Shown: positions 16,719 to 25,530 of the stretch, piece by piece
Numbering within the stretch: position 1 is the first letter of the stretch
How the letters are laid out: every line of letters begins with the position of its first letter
From: Pararhizobium sp. YC-54
GTDB taxonomy: Bacteria > Pseudomonadota > Alphaproteobacteria > Rhizobiales > Rhizobiaceae
DNA length: 64,000 nucleotides
NCBI RefSeq assembly: GCF_025847205.1
Contig: NZ_JAOYTH010000008.1
Span: 124,001 to 188,000 of the forward strand
Reading direction: 5' to 3'
Notes under the pieces: model-generated
Seen by the model: the letters and a program-made list of their open reading frames with translations, nothing else
What the model was told of the DNA's origin: nothing
Database searches by the model: none
Program-made: the position numbers and the translations under genes

Positions 16719-17621
16719 ATGCCAGCAGAGTTTTTGAAAGTGCAGAACGCCGGATACCATCGTTACTATGTCGGAGACTTTGAATGCACGACGCTCTGGG
16801 ATGGGTATATTCACCACGGATACGAAGGTATCTTCCCGAACGCTGATCCCGCAGAGATGGCCCGCCTTCAGGCGGAGCACCGCCTGCCCTCCGACCATAT
16901 CCCGATGGACTTGAACCCCGTCGTCGTGAACACGGGCAGCCATCTGATCCTGATTGACGCCGGCATGGGGCGAACCTCAACGATGTTCGGTCCCGGGATG
17001 GGCCATCTGATCGACAACATGCGCGCTGCGGGTATTCAACCCGATCAGATTGATGCAGTTCTGATGACGCATCTCCACCCTGATCATTCCTTTGGCCTCA
17101 TCAACCCGGACGAGACAGCTGCCTTCCCCAATGCCGATCTTTACTGCAGCGAGGCTGACTGGGCGGAGTGGACGGACGAAGTCAATCTGAAGCGAAACGA
17201 CTTCCGCAAACCTTGGACCGAAGGCACACTTGCCGCGGTCGCGCCCTATCGCGGGCGTTTGCGTTTGTTCCACCCCGGCGACGAGCTCTTTCCCGGCGTG
17301 ACGACCTATTCTGTCGCCGGCCATGCAGCCGGGATGTGCGCCTATATTTTTGAAAGCAAGGGTCAAAAGATCGTCTTTACGGGCGACGTCTGCCATCATC
17401 AGATCTTCGACCTGTACCACCCGGAATGGTTTTTCCATATGGAGTATGACACCGATCCGGGGCAGGGCGCTGCGGCGAAGGCCGCTATTTTGAAGAAGGT
17501 CGTCGCAGAAGGCATACGCTTTCACGGGTACCACTTCCCCTACCCAGGCTTGGGTGACATTGTCGAGGCGGCAGATGGCACCTACCGCTTCCATGCACAG
17601 GCGGTGAACCCGAGACTGTAA
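16719..17621 (+). CDS. Metallo-beta-lactamase-fold hydrolase, putative lactonase
   Basis: 300 residues. The binuclear metal site is complete: HLHPDH at 118-123, His202 in GHAAGM, Asp223 in TGDVCHH, and His272 in GYHFPYPG. This pattern is shared with MBL-fold lactonases (AttM/BlcC, AiiA) and the methyl parathion hydrolase-like group. The start is the ATG after GGAGGAGGAG; the frame is open further upstream but runs through the promoter and terminator. It is expressed from its own operator-bearing promoter. In context with a Baeyer-Villiger monooxygenase and hydroxy-acid-type dehydrogenases, opening of a lactone is the most economical role (inference). No signal peptide; cytosolic. Confidence 0.82.
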   Translation: MPAEFLKVQNAGYHRYYVGDFECTTLWDGYIHHGYEGIFPNADPAEMARLQAEHRLPSDHIPMDLNPVVVNTGSHLILIDAGMGRTSTMFGPGMGHLIDNMRAAGIQPDQIDAVLMTHLHPDHSFGLINPDETAAFPNADLYCSEADWAEWTDEVNLKRNDFRKPWTEGTLAAVAPYRGRLRLFHPGDELFPGVTTYSVAGHAAGMCAYIFESKGQKIVFTGDVCHHQIFDLYHPEWFFHMEYDTDPGQGAAAKAAILKKVVAEGIRFHGYHFPYPGLGDIVEAADGTYRFHAQAVNPRL

Positions 17622-17693
17622 GAATCGGATGGGAGGGAAGCCTTTCGGCCTCTCCCCTCCCACACCACCCGGCATTTGGGTTCGCCAGGCAGT

Positions 17694-17936
17694 TCAAGGA
17701 GTTGAGGCTATCTCCATATTCCGGGCTTCGTAAAGCGGGTAGTTGGCTTCGTCGCTGTCCGGATCAGATATGGTTTCACCTTCGGCGCAGCAAAGCCCGG
17801 CAACGCGATCATGAATGAACGAGAAGCCGATCATCGCATCAATCTTGGAAAGCAGATGCTCCTTCGGCACCAGGCTATCAAGCGCTACATCCCGATCGCC
17901 GTCTGGTCGGCAGCAGGTTGCTTCAACATGTCCCAC
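17694..17936 (-). pseudogene. Truncated IS1182-like transposase N-terminus
   Basis: 80 codons. The segment ALDSLVPKEHLLSKIDAMIG followed by FSFIHDRVAGLCC matches the N-terminal start of IS1182-family transposases (usual form LVPxDHLLRKIDAAxDFSFIH). After that the sequence diverges (GETISDPDSDEANYPLYEA) and stops, so the DDE catalytic domain is absent. It lies between the lactonase and GntR genes. No terminal inverted repeats were recognised. Confidence 0.7.
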
Positions 17937-17983
17937 TGAATCACACCGCCCAGCCAGAGCCGCGGGATTGTCAGCAGCCTGAT

Positions 17984-18007
17984 GGGCTGATCAGCCCGCT
18001 TTTTTTG
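17984..18007 (+). terminator. Terminator-like palindrome over the GntR stop codon
   Basis: The perfect 14-bp palindrome GGGCTGATCAGCCC (17984-17997) is followed by GC and seven T on the plus strand, so it could end rightward transcription from the lactonase side. It includes the leftward GntR stop codon (17991-17993); on the minus strand there is no T-tract. Confidence 0.5.
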
Positions 18008-18734
18008 ATCTCTCTGGGCTTGTTGAAATGGGCTTATCTCTTCGAGCCGAAAGGACGCCCTCGTTTCGTTTGCTATATTCCATGATCGCCAGTTCTCCCG
18101 CGAGGAGGATATGGTGCTCACACCCGGCCCATGCAGCCTCTGGATCTCGATCGCGGGCCGCCGCGTTGATGATCGTCTCCAGTTCCGCAATCGATGGCTC
18201 GATCCTTTCGGGGTCGATAAAGGCATAACGACGGAAGACCGCAATGCGTGCGTGGAAGGATCGCAAGTTTTCCGTCAGCATGGCATTGCCAGCACCATCC
18301 AACAGCTGACGGTAAAAGTCCGCCTTGATCTCTTCACGCGAGCCGACATCGCCGTGCCGATACTCCTTATCCAGGCGATCGCGCAGACGAAGAAGGTCCT
18401 GGCATTGCTCGGCGGTAGCGTTCAGTGCGAAGAGCTTGCCCGCAAGCCCTTCAAGCGTCGCGCGGACGACGTAGATCGATTTGATCTCGTCCTCGGTCAA
18501 GACGGTGACAGCCGGCCCCACATTCGGCAAAACCTGGATCAGATGCTCGGATTCGAGCTGGCGCAGGGCTTCACGGATGACAGTGCGCGAAACTGCATAC
18601 TCCTCGCAAAGCGCCCCTTCCACAAGGCGCCGTCCAGGCTGCAGCGCACCGTTGAGGATGTCTTCACGAATAAGCCTAACGACTTGCTGCCGTAATGGGG
18701 CGGCCTGCCGTTCAATATTGGCGTCCCTGCGCAT
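17991..18734 (-). CDS. GntR-family transcriptional regulator with FCD ligand domain
   Basis: 247 residues. The N-terminal winged helix (about residues 10-75) has the GntR signature ILNGALQPGRRLVEGALCEE then YAVSRTVIREALRQLESEHL. The C-terminal helical FCD domain (about 85-220) contains the expected acidic and His residues (DFYRQLL, CEHHILLAGE). FCD-type GntR proteins are usually repressors released by a small carboxylate or sugar acid. Its promoter carries a variant of the 13-mer operator found at the other island promoters, so it is the best candidate regulator of the whole 13.6-26.9 kb set and of itself. The start ATG follows GAGAGG. Confidence 0.88.
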   Translation of the reverse strand: MRRDANIERQAAPLRQQVVRLIREDILNGALQPGRRLVEGALCEEYAVSRTVIREALRQLESEHLIQVLPNVGPAVTVLTEDEIKSIYVVRATLEGLAGKLFALNATAEQCQDLLRLRDRLDKEYRHGDVGSREEIKADFYRQLLDGAGNAMLTENLRSFHARIAVFRRYAFIDPERIEPSIAELETIINAAARDRDPEAAWAGCEHHILLAGELAIMEYSKRNEGVLSARRDKPISTSPERSKKAG

Positions 18735-18763
18735 TTTTCACCTCTCCGCATCTGGATTGTCTT

Positions 18764-18777
18764 ACCGTATTATAGCA
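18764..18777 (-). promoter_or_regulatory. Autoregulated GntR promoter (extended -10 with operator half-site)
   Basis: On the minus strand TGCTATAAT (18777-18769) is an extended -10. It overlaps ACCGTATTATAGC (plus strand 18764-18776), which keeps one intact ACCGTA arm of the operator consensus and a degenerate second arm. No good -35 is seen, as expected for an extended -10 promoter. Confidence 0.6.
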
Positions 18778-18849
18778 GAATGAAGGAGACTGCGAGGTAT
18801 CAAGAGCAAGATTGGCGCTTGCATCACAGTTTATTCGGACACGTTCCTT

Positions 18850-19569
18850 TCAACCGACGGTCACGCCACCGCAAACGAACACGGTCTGACCAGTGATGAA
18901 ACCTGCCTTCTCATCTGCAAAGAAGCTGACGGCATTTGCGACATCTTCTGGTGTACCAATTCGCCCAACAGGGATTTTAGCGATCAGCTCGCGGGTATAA
19001 TCGGTGTCTGGGGCGTTGTTCTGCCAGAATGCGGTGGTCGCAATCGGCCCCGGTGCAACACAGTTAACGGTAATTCCATCCTTGCCAAGCTCGAGCGCCC
19101 AAGTCCGCGCCATGGACTGCAAGGCGCCTTTCGTCGCGCTGTAGATTGTCCGGGCTTCTTTACCCAGTGTTACGCGGGACGTGTTCATGATGATGCGGCC
19201 GCTACCCTGTTGACGCATTACCGGCACGAGCTTTTTGGCGCAGACCAGCGCGGTCCGCACGTTGAGGTGCATCAGGCGGTCGAAATCCTCGATTCTAACC
19301 TCGTCGAAATAAGCCGGAGCGACGATCCCGACATTGTTGACAAGCACGCGAACGGGGAACTGCGCTGCGATCTCGCTGAGTACCGCCTCAGTCGCCGGCA
19401 GGTCGCCGAAATCGACCTTCCGGGCATCGGCCTTGAGGCTGTCCGCCTCCGGCTCTTCGATATCGAGCGCGATGACCCGAAAACCGTCTTGCTGAAGTCT
19501 CAGCGAGATCGCCTGTCCAATGTTGCGCGCCCCACCGGTGATGATCGCGCATGGCTGAGAGTTTGACAC
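18850..19569 (-). CDS. SDR-family NAD(P)-dependent oxidoreductase
   Basis: 239 residues from a GTG start with AAGGAG six bases upstream; an in-frame ATG eight codons earlier (19593) is the alternative. Cofactor motif GGARNIG is near the N-terminus, then NNVG, the catalytic Ser in NTSRV and the YSATK active-site Tyr/Lys, and the PG motif (VAPGPI). It is a classical SDR with all catalytic residues. It is the last gene of the leftward transporter/SDR/BVMO operon, 64 bp after the monooxygenase. A dehydrogenase for an alcohol precursor or intermediate of the pathway is likely; the substrate is unknown. Confidence 0.85.
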   Translation of the reverse strand: MSNSQPCAIITGGARNIGQAISLRLQQDGFRVIALDIEEPEADSLKADARKVDFGDLPATEAVLSEIAAQFPVRVLVNNVGIVAPAYFDEVRIEDFDRLMHLNVRTALVCAKKLVPVMRQQGSGRIIMNTSRVTLGKEARTIYSATKGALQSMARTWALELGKDGITVNCVAPGPIATTAFWQNNAPDTDYTRELIAKIPVGRIGTPEDVANAVSFFADEKAGFITGQTVFVCGGVTVG

Positions 19570-19633
19570 CTCGAGCTCCTTACTTATGTCCATACGAATG
19601 CGGCCCGGCGCGACCGCCGGGCCGCGACCCAAA

Positions 19634-21271
19634 CTACTCCGCGGCCATCGCTGTCCTGGCGCCCGACTGAATATAGCCGTCATAGTTATTTGCGGCGCAG
19701 GCGGTGGCATGCTTCATGTATTCACCGAAACCACCCATGTAGAAGCTGACCGCCTTGGTCTTGCCGGGGATGTTTGCTCCGGACACCCACCAGTCGATCT
19801 TTCCGAACAGTGTCTGGCCCTCAATGCTGATGCATTCATCCAGCCAAGCCTGCTCGGCCTCCGGCGTAGCCTCGATCATCGAAACGCTGCGATCCATCAT
19901 GTTTTTGATCAGCTCGGACACCCATTCCGCCTGCCACTCGATTGCCGGTGGCTGGTTGGTGAACGGACCGGGCGGGCCATAGAGCGAGAACATGTTCGGG
20001 AAGCCCGCTGCCGACAGGCCGAGGAAAGCCCGCGGACCGTTCGCCCAATGATCGCTCATCTTGAGCCCGTTGCGGCCTTGGAAGTCGATGCGGACGAAGT
20101 TGCCGGTCACGGCGTCAAAGCCCGTGGCAAAGATCACATAGTCCAGCTTCACTTCGCCCTCGGCGGTCCGGATGCCCTCGTCGGTGAACTCGATGATCGG
20201 GTGCTTCTTGATATCGAGGACCCGGACGTTGTCCTGGTTGATCGCTTCATAGAAATGATTGTCGCAGAGCGGACGGCGGGCATAGAGGTCCGTCGGTGTC
20301 ATCAGCTCGCACTTGACCGGATCCGTAATCACCTCGGCAATCTTCTTGCGGATGAAGTCGCAGGCAGTGGCGTTGGATTCGCGGTTGACGGCGATGTCGT
20401 TGAAAGTGCCGAACATGAAGTTGAAACCGCCACCGTCCTGCCAGGCTTTTTCGTAGACAGCCTCGCGCGTCTCGGGGCTGACATCCATCGCGCCTTTCGT
20501 CGCCTCTTCGAAGGCAAAAACGGTCGCAGACCGCCGGACACGGTCAAAGTAGCCGTCCAGATTGTCGGCGATTCCGTCGAGGAAGGCCGGATCAATCGGA
20601 TGGTTTCGCGCCGGAACCGAGTATTGCGGCGTGCGCTGGTAGAGGACCAGTTCCTTGGCGATCTTCGAGGTCTCGGCCATGACCTGGATTCCGGTCGAAC
20701 CGTTGCCGATCACGCCAACGCGCTTGCCGGTAAAATCGACTGGCGTCGTCGGCCAATTCGCCGTGTGCAGGATGGTGCCCTTGAAATTCTCTTCGCCCTT
20801 GAACTTCGGCTTGTTCGCCGCCGACAGGATGCCGAGACCCGTAATCAGGTATTTGGCCGAGAAGCGATCACCCTGCGCGGTTTCGATATCCCAACGCTCG
20901 ATTTGTTCGTTCCAGTGCGCCTTGGTTACCAGCGTGTTCAACATGATGTTCTTGCGCAGGTCGAAGCGGTCGGCAACATGCTCCAGGTAGGACAGAATCT
21001 CAGAGCCACGCGGATAGCGTTCGGTCCATTTCCATTCGCGATAGAGGGTGGCGTCGAAGCTGTAGCAATAAACCCAGCTTTCTGTATCCGAACGCGCGCC
21101 TGGATAGCGGTTCCAATACCAGGTTCCTCCAACCCCACCGGCCTTGTCCAGAATCTTGGCCTTCAAGCCGAGCTTGTTTTGGAGTTTGTGCAGCATCGCC
21201 AGCCCGGCGAAACCGGCACCGAGAACAACCGCGTCGAGGGTTTCGACAGTTTTGAGTGTAGTAGAAATCAT
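19634..21271 (-). CDS. Type I Baeyer-Villiger monooxygenase (cyclohexanone monooxygenase-like)
   Basis: 545 residues, close to the 540-residue size of cyclohexanone monooxygenase. FAD-binding GAGFAG is at 18-23 and NADPH-binding GNGSTG at 189-194; between them lies the type I BVMO fingerprint F-x-G-x-x-x-H-x-x-x-W-P at 163-174 (FKGTILHTANWP). The FAD-side stretch GGTWYWNRYPGARSDTES is also typical. Such enzymes insert one oxygen next to a ketone carbonyl, turning cyclic ketones into lactones with NADPH and O2. Neighbouring SDRs (alcohol to ketone) and the operator-linked lactonase, ADH and ALDH genes fit a complete cyclic-ketone route. Start ATG after an AGGAGGCCT box. Confidence 0.93.
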   Translation of the reverse strand: MISTTLKTVETLDAVVLGAGFAGLAMLHKLQNKLGLKAKILDKAGGVGGTWYWNRYPGARSDTESWVYCYSFDATLYREWKWTERYPRGSEILSYLEHVADRFDLRKNIMLNTLVTKAHWNEQIERWDIETAQGDRFSAKYLITGLGILSAANKPKFKGEENFKGTILHTANWPTTPVDFTGKRVGVIGNGSTGIQVMAETSKIAKELVLYQRTPQYSVPARNHPIDPAFLDGIADNLDGYFDRVRRSATVFAFEEATKGAMDVSPETREAVYEKAWQDGGGFNFMFGTFNDIAVNRESNATACDFIRKKIAEVITDPVKCELMTPTDLYARRPLCDNHFYEAINQDNVRVLDIKKHPIIEFTDEGIRTAEGEVKLDYVIFATGFDAVTGNFVRIDFQGRNGLKMSDHWANGPRAFLGLSAAGFPNMFSLYGPPGPFTNQPPAIEWQAEWVSELIKNMMDRSVSMIEATPEAEQAWLDECISIEGQTLFGKIDWWVSGANIPGKTKAVSFYMGGFGEYMKHATACAANNYDGYIQSGARTAMAAE

Positions 21272-21344
21272 CAGAAGGCCTCCTATTCCCTTCGGTCCGT
21301 GGTGAGCACAGTTTCCCGCTGCGCCCCATTGTTCGCGTGTTGAG

Positions 21345-22097
21345 TCAAAACGAGCTGTAGCCAGAATCTGCCATGATCAGTTGGGCGTTGATGGCCGACG
21401 ATGCATCAGACAGAAGGAAAGCCACGACGTTGGCAATCTGCACGGGCTGCAGAAGCCGGCCGGTCGGAATGTCTTCCAGCCATGTCGCCATGATCTCGGG
21501 ATTCGTAATGCCGACGGCTGTGAGCATCTCGGTTCCGGTGTAGCCGGGGCCGACTGCGTTGACACGCACACCGGACTTCGCCCATTCCACGCCGACGACG
21601 CGAGCCAGATGCGCCACGGCCGCTTTCGACACATCATAGGCGGCATGCACTTCCGGACGCACTGCCTTGACACCCGCGATGGACGAGATCACGACGACTG
21701 AGCCGGACTTCGCATTGACCATGTGCCGTCCGGCAGCACGAACGGAATAGAAAACACCGTCCAGATTGACCGCCATCACGCTGCGCCATTCCGCATCTGA
21801 ATGATCCAGCATCGGGTTGGAATTGGCAAAGGCTGCGTTGGCGACAAGCCCGTCGATGCGACCGTACCGCGCCACGACGCCGTCGATCAACGCGTCGATG
21901 GCGGCACTGTCGGTCACGTCGAGCTGAAACCCCTCAGCGGCATAATTCTCAGCCCGCAGGCGCGCGGCAGTCTCGTCCGCCCCCTTCAAGTCAGCAATCA
22001 CCACCTTCCCGCCGTTGGCGCAGACCACAGCGGCAACCGCCTCGCCGATGCCGCGCGCACCGCCCGTTACAACAATGACTTTTTCCTTAAGGTTCAT
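21345..22097 (-). CDS. SDR-family NAD(P)-dependent oxidoreductase
   Basis: 250 residues. Motifs are TGGARGIG (cofactor), a shortened ANAAF at the NNAG position, the catalytic Ser in VISSIAG, YDVSK as the Tyr-x-x-x-Lys pair, and VGPGYTGTEM. Start ATG after GGAGGACTCTG; a longer in-frame reading overlaps the previous gene and lacks a ribosome site. Second of three SDRs in the operon, 10 bp behind the preceding one; likely a secondary-alcohol dehydrogenase (inference). Confidence 0.85.
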   Translation of the reverse strand: MNLKEKVIVVTGGARGIGEAVAAVVCANGGKVVIADLKGADETAARLRAENYAAEGFQLDVTDSAAIDALIDGVVARYGRIDGLVANAAFANSNPMLDHSDAEWRSVMAVNLDGVFYSVRAAGRHMVNAKSGSVVVISSIAGVKAVRPEVHAAYDVSKAAVAHLARVVGVEWAKSGVRVNAVGPGYTGTEMLTAVGITNPEIMATWLEDIPTGRLLQPVQIANVVAFLLSDASSAINAQLIMADSGYSSF

Positions 22098-22107
22098 CAG
22101 AGTCCTC

Positions 22108-22878
22108 CTACTGAGCGGTGTAGCCGCCGTCGCAGACCAGGCTTGCACCCGTCACGAAGCGGGCCTCGTCCGAGGCGAGAAAAAGAACGCAGTTGGCCAC
22201 ATCGACCGGCTCACCCAGCGTCAGAGGGTGCTTTGCGGCCATCATCGCCAGATAATCGTCCTTGCCCTTAGGCCAAGTCTCGGCCGCCTGCATGAATAAT
22301 TCGGTCTTGGTTGAGCCGGGATGCACCGCATTCACCCGGATGCCGTAGGGCGCGTAGCAGATGGCGTCTGTTTTGGTCATCAGGAGCACCGCGCCCTTCG
22401 TGGCATGGTAGGCAGGCAGATCCGCCGACCCAATCAGCCCATAGATCGAAGAAAAATTGACGATTGAGCCGGCTTTCTTTGCCATCATCACCGGCAGGAC
22501 GTGCTTCGTTGTGAAGAACGTACCCTTGACGTTGATGTTGAATACGAAATCCCACTCGGCTTCCGACATCTCGTGAACCAGCTTGTTGACACCGGGGGTG
22601 GCGGCATTATTGACCAGGATATCAACGGTCCCGAAGGTCTTCACGACATCGTCGATTGCCTCCTGAACGCGGTGCTCCTTGGTCAGATCAACCTTGACGA
22701 AGATCGCACGCGACCCTTTGCTGCGAAGGTCGGCAGCCACCAGCTCGCCATCGCCCAGCATGTCAAAGATGGCGACGAGCGCACCTTCCTCGGCCATGCG
22801 GATCGCGGTAGCCTTGCCGATCCCGCGCGCGCCACCCGTGATGATGGCAACCTTACCGTGTACACGTCCCTTATTCAT
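22108..22878 (-). CDS. SDR-family NAD(P)-dependent oxidoreductase
   Basis: 256 residues. Motifs are TGGARGIG near residue 15, NNAAT in the NNAG region, FSSIYG with the catalytic Ser, YHATK for the Tyr/Lys pair and VHPGST. The C-terminal FVTGASLVCDGGYTAQ is typical of classical SDRs. Start ATG after GGAGGATAGC. It lies directly after the ABC permease gene in the same leftward operon, so its substrate is probably the imported compound or an early intermediate. Its Ala in place of Gly in NNAG is seen in other active SDRs. Confidence 0.85.
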   Translation of the reverse strand: MNKGRVHGKVAIITGGARGIGKATAIRMAEEGALVAIFDMLGDGELVAADLRSKGSRAIFVKVDLTKEHRVQEAIDDVVKTFGTVDILVNNAATPGVNKLVHEMSEAEWDFVFNINVKGTFFTTKHVLPVMMAKKAGSIVNFSSIYGLIGSADLPAYHATKGAVLLMTKTDAICYAPYGIRVNAVHPGSTKTELFMQAAETWPKGKDDYLAMMAAKHPLTLGEPVDVANCVLFLASDEARFVTGASLVCDGGYTAQ

Positions 22879-22942
22879 GCTATCCTCCAGTCTAGACTTT
22901 CCCGCCAGGGCGGCAATAGTGCGGCCCCCGCGGGCTGCCTCC

Positions 22943-23938
22943 TCACTTGATGAATTGATATTTCTTGCGGTCTGTGGTCAGCGCGACAGCGATGATGATC
23001 ACCAGGCCCTTGACGATTTCCTGGGTAAAACCGCCAACCTCCGTTACGTCCATGCCGTTCGACAGGATGGCGATCAGGAGCACCCCAAGAATGGTCCGGT
23101 GGGGACCGCCAACCCCACCGGATAGGGCGGTGCCGCCCATCACGATGGCAGCGATGGAATTCAGCAGAATTGCAGAACCAGCGGCCGGAGTGCCCGCACC
23201 AACCTGTCCAGCCAACAGGGCGCCGGCTAGACCGCAAAGCGCGCCACAGACGACGAACGCCCAGATCTTGAAACGGTTGATCGGAACACCAGAATTCGAT
23301 GCGACGACCTCGCCCCCGCCGATAGCGTAGAGATAACGGCCAAACTTGGTACGCAGAGAGACGAAGGCCAGCACCACGGCCGACAGGAGCGCCACCGTCG
23401 CCACATTCGGCAGGCCCATCAGGAAGGAGCCGTTCACCAGATCGGTATAGCCCCAGTTCTGGTAGACAATGGCGATACCGCCCGAAATGTGCCCGGCAAT
23501 CCCCCCCAGAACCGACATCATGCCCAGCGTGGCGAGAAAGGACGGCACCTTCAGATAGACGAGAAGCCCGCCATTCACCAAGCCGACGATTGCTCCAGTC
23601 AGCACCGCAAGCGCAATACCGCCCGCGCTGCCGTAGATATCCACCGCGATGGCAGTGATCAGGGTAGCCAGAACCACGGTAGCACCAACCGAGAGGTCGA
23701 TGGAACCGATCATGATGACCAGTGTGCCGGCCAATGCCACCAGCAGCAACACAGAGGACTGCATGCCGATGTTCTGGAAGTTCGTCAGTGAGAAGAACAG
23801 GGGGTTCTGGATTGCAAAGAAGGCAATCAGGATAATCACCGCAGTGAACTGCGCGAGGATCGGGTAATAAGCACGCAGCGCTTGCGGCCTCGATGTCAAT
23901 CGCTTGCTTGTGCCGGTACTAACCGTGGTCGTGGACAT
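22943..23938 (-). CDS. ABC transporter permease, ribose/CUT2 type (RbsC-like)
   Basis: 331 residues with 8-10 hydrophobic segments. The family pattern GTLVIMIGSIDLSVGA is near residues 90-105, and AGRLLAGQVG-like and GGTALSGGVGG segments follow in the C-terminal half (ALSGG being the conserved EAA-like region of CUT2 permeases). Start ATG after GGGAGG. It works with the adjacent two-domain ATPase and binding protein. CUT2 systems import ribose, xylose, inositol, erythritol and autoinducer-2; a role with a cyclic alcohol or ketone would be unusual. Confidence 0.9.
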   Translation of the reverse strand: MSTTTVSTGTSKRLTSRPQALRAYYPILAQFTAVIILIAFFAIQNPLFFSLTNFQNIGMQSSVLLLVALAGTLVIMIGSIDLSVGATVVLATLITAIAVDIYGSAGGIALAVLTGAIVGLVNGGLLVYLKVPSFLATLGMMSVLGGIAGHISGGIAIVYQNWGYTDLVNGSFLMGLPNVATVALLSAVVLAFVSLRTKFGRYLYAIGGGEVVASNSGVPINRFKIWAFVVCGALCGLAGALLAGQVGAGTPAAGSAILLNSIAAIVMGGTALSGGVGGPHRTILGVLLIAILSNGMDVTEVGGFTQEIVKGLVIIIAVALTTDRKKYQFIK

Positions 23939-23949
23939 GGCACCCTCCC

Positions 23950-25488
23950 TTAGATCATGTGTTTGACGATGGCGGACTCTGCAGGCTTGGCGCCGGCATC
24001 CGCTTGAAACTCTGCCGTGACCTGACCTTTCCGCATAACGAGGATGCGGTTTGACAGGCCGATCAACTCGGGCAGGTTGTCCGAGATCAGCAGCACCGCA
24101 GTTCCCTCCGACGCGATGTCGCGGATCAGTTCGTAGATCTCTTCTTTGGCGCCCACGTCGAGGCCGCGCCCGGGCTCATCCAGCACCAGAACCTTGACGC
24201 CTCGCGCCAGCCATTTAGCGAAGACGACCTTTTGCTGGTTGCCGCCCGAGAGGTTGCGCGCGATAGTCCCGCCGCCAGGAGCTCGTACTTTGAGCCTCTT
24301 CAGCCAGTGATTTGTCACCTCGGCACTTTTCCGAGCCGAAATCACCATACCGCTGCGGCCCATGACCCGCGATAGGCCCGGCAGCGTCAGGTTCCACTCC
24401 AGCGTGTGCGCACCGATGATGCCGGCGAGATTACGCTCCGCGGGAACATAGCCGATGCCCTGTGAAATTGCTTGAAAGCTGGAGCCTGATGCGATCGGCT
24501 TGCCCTCAATCATCACCTCGCCACCGTCGCGAGGGGTAAGCCCGGCAACCATACTCGCGACGACGGCTTTTCCGGCCCCGAGGACTCCGGCGAAACCCAC
24601 AATCTCGCCTTCGCGCACGTCGAAGGAAATCTCGGACACGACCGGATCCTTGCGAATGCGCTGTATCGACAGGACCACACGCTCCCCAGGCTTACGCTGC
24701 CGGAATTCCTTGTAGTATTCCTCTTCCCGCTTTCGTCCCACGATGAGTTCGTGCAGTTTGTCGGGACTCGTATCCTTAGCGTCGAGCTGCGCCACCCCCC
24801 GACCATCTTTCAACGCCACGATATCGTCGCAGCAGCGGAAGATATCGGCCATCGAATGAGATACGATAATGATCGAAGCCTTGGTCCGCCAATGCTGTAT
24901 CCCATCAAACAGTTTCCCAGCCTCCTTTTCCGAAAGCGCCGACGTGGGCTCGTCCAGCAGGATAATGGGCTCCACCGGGTACACCCGGGCAAGCGCGAAA
25001 GCCTTGGCTATCTCTACAAGTTGGCGCTGACCGAAAGACAGGTCCCCTGTGACGGCGCAGGGATCGACATTGTCGATCTGAAGCTCGTCTAGAACGGCCT
25101 GCGCCTCGGCGATCATGGACCGTCGGCGGAGCACCCCGCCGACGGAAAACTTGTTCTCCCGCCCCAGGAACATGTTCTCGTAGACCGGCAGCTGAGGCAC
25201 CAAGCCTTGCTCCTGAAAGACCGTAGCGACACCGTGCCGCGCTGCTTCGTCAGGATGGCCGAAGGTCGCCGCCTTGCCATAAATCCGCATATGGCCTGCG
25301 TCCGGTGAGACGACTCCATTAATGACCCCGAGAATGGTGGACTTGCCGGCACCGTTCTCACCAACCAATCCAAGAACATGGTGCTTCTTCAGCTTGAAGC
25401 AAATGTTCTGAACGGCCGGTATACCGTTATACGCCTTACTGATGCCATCAAGCTCCAGTGCCAGCGCCGTGTTTGCGGTCGAAGACAT
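23950..25488 (-). CDS. ABC transporter ATPase, two nucleotide-binding domains (RbsA-like)
   Basis: 512 residues. The first domain has Walker A GENGAGKST, signature LSFGQRQ and Walker B ILLDEPTSAL. The second has the degenerate Walker A GVLGAGKA, the signature LSGGNQQK and Walker B VLVLDEPGRGLD. Fused tandem ATPases of this kind, with a modified second Walker A, are characteristic of CUT2 (ribose-type) importers. It energises the neighbouring permease, 11 bp away. Start ATG after AGGGTAGGGAC. Confidence 0.92.
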   Translation of the reverse strand: MSSTANTALALELDGISKAYNGIPAVQNICFKLKKHHVLGLVGENGAGKSTILGVINGVVSPDAGHMRIYGKAATFGHPDEAARHGVATVFQEQGLVPQLPVYENMFLGRENKFSVGGVLRRRSMIAEAQAVLDELQIDNVDPCAVTGDLSFGQRQLVEIAKAFALARVYPVEPIILLDEPTSALSEKEAGKLFDGIQHWRTKASIIIVSHSMADIFRCCDDIVALKDGRGVAQLDAKDTSPDKLHELIVGRKREEEYYKEFRQRKPGERVVLSIQRIRKDPVVSEISFDVREGEIVGFAGVLGAGKAVVASMVAGLTPRDGGEVMIEGKPIASGSSFQAISQGIGYVPAERNLAGIIGAHTLEWNLTLPGLSRVMGRSGMVISARKSAEVTNHWLKRLKVRAPGGGTIARNLSGGNQQKVVFAKWLARGVKVLVLDEPGRGLDVGAKEEIYELIRDIASEGTAVLLISDNLPELIGLSNRILVMRKGQVTAEFQADAGAKPAESAIVKHMI

Positions 25489-25530
25489 TGTCCCTACCCT
25501 TCTGAGTTTATTCCTGTTGCGGGTAGGCGA

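Noticed and set aside
13739..17621. Annotating the ALDH/ADH/MBL genes as blcA, blcB and blcC
   Set aside because: Same enzyme classes and order, but the MBL protein is about 300 residues with a different N-terminus and its own promoter, and the context is a BVMO island; the symbols would overstate identity.
19586..21343. 585-codon open frame on the plus strand opposite the monooxygenase
   Set aside because: It is the antisense shadow of a GC-rich gene; the minus strand shows all BVMO motifs, and the plus frame has no recognisable domain or ribosome site.
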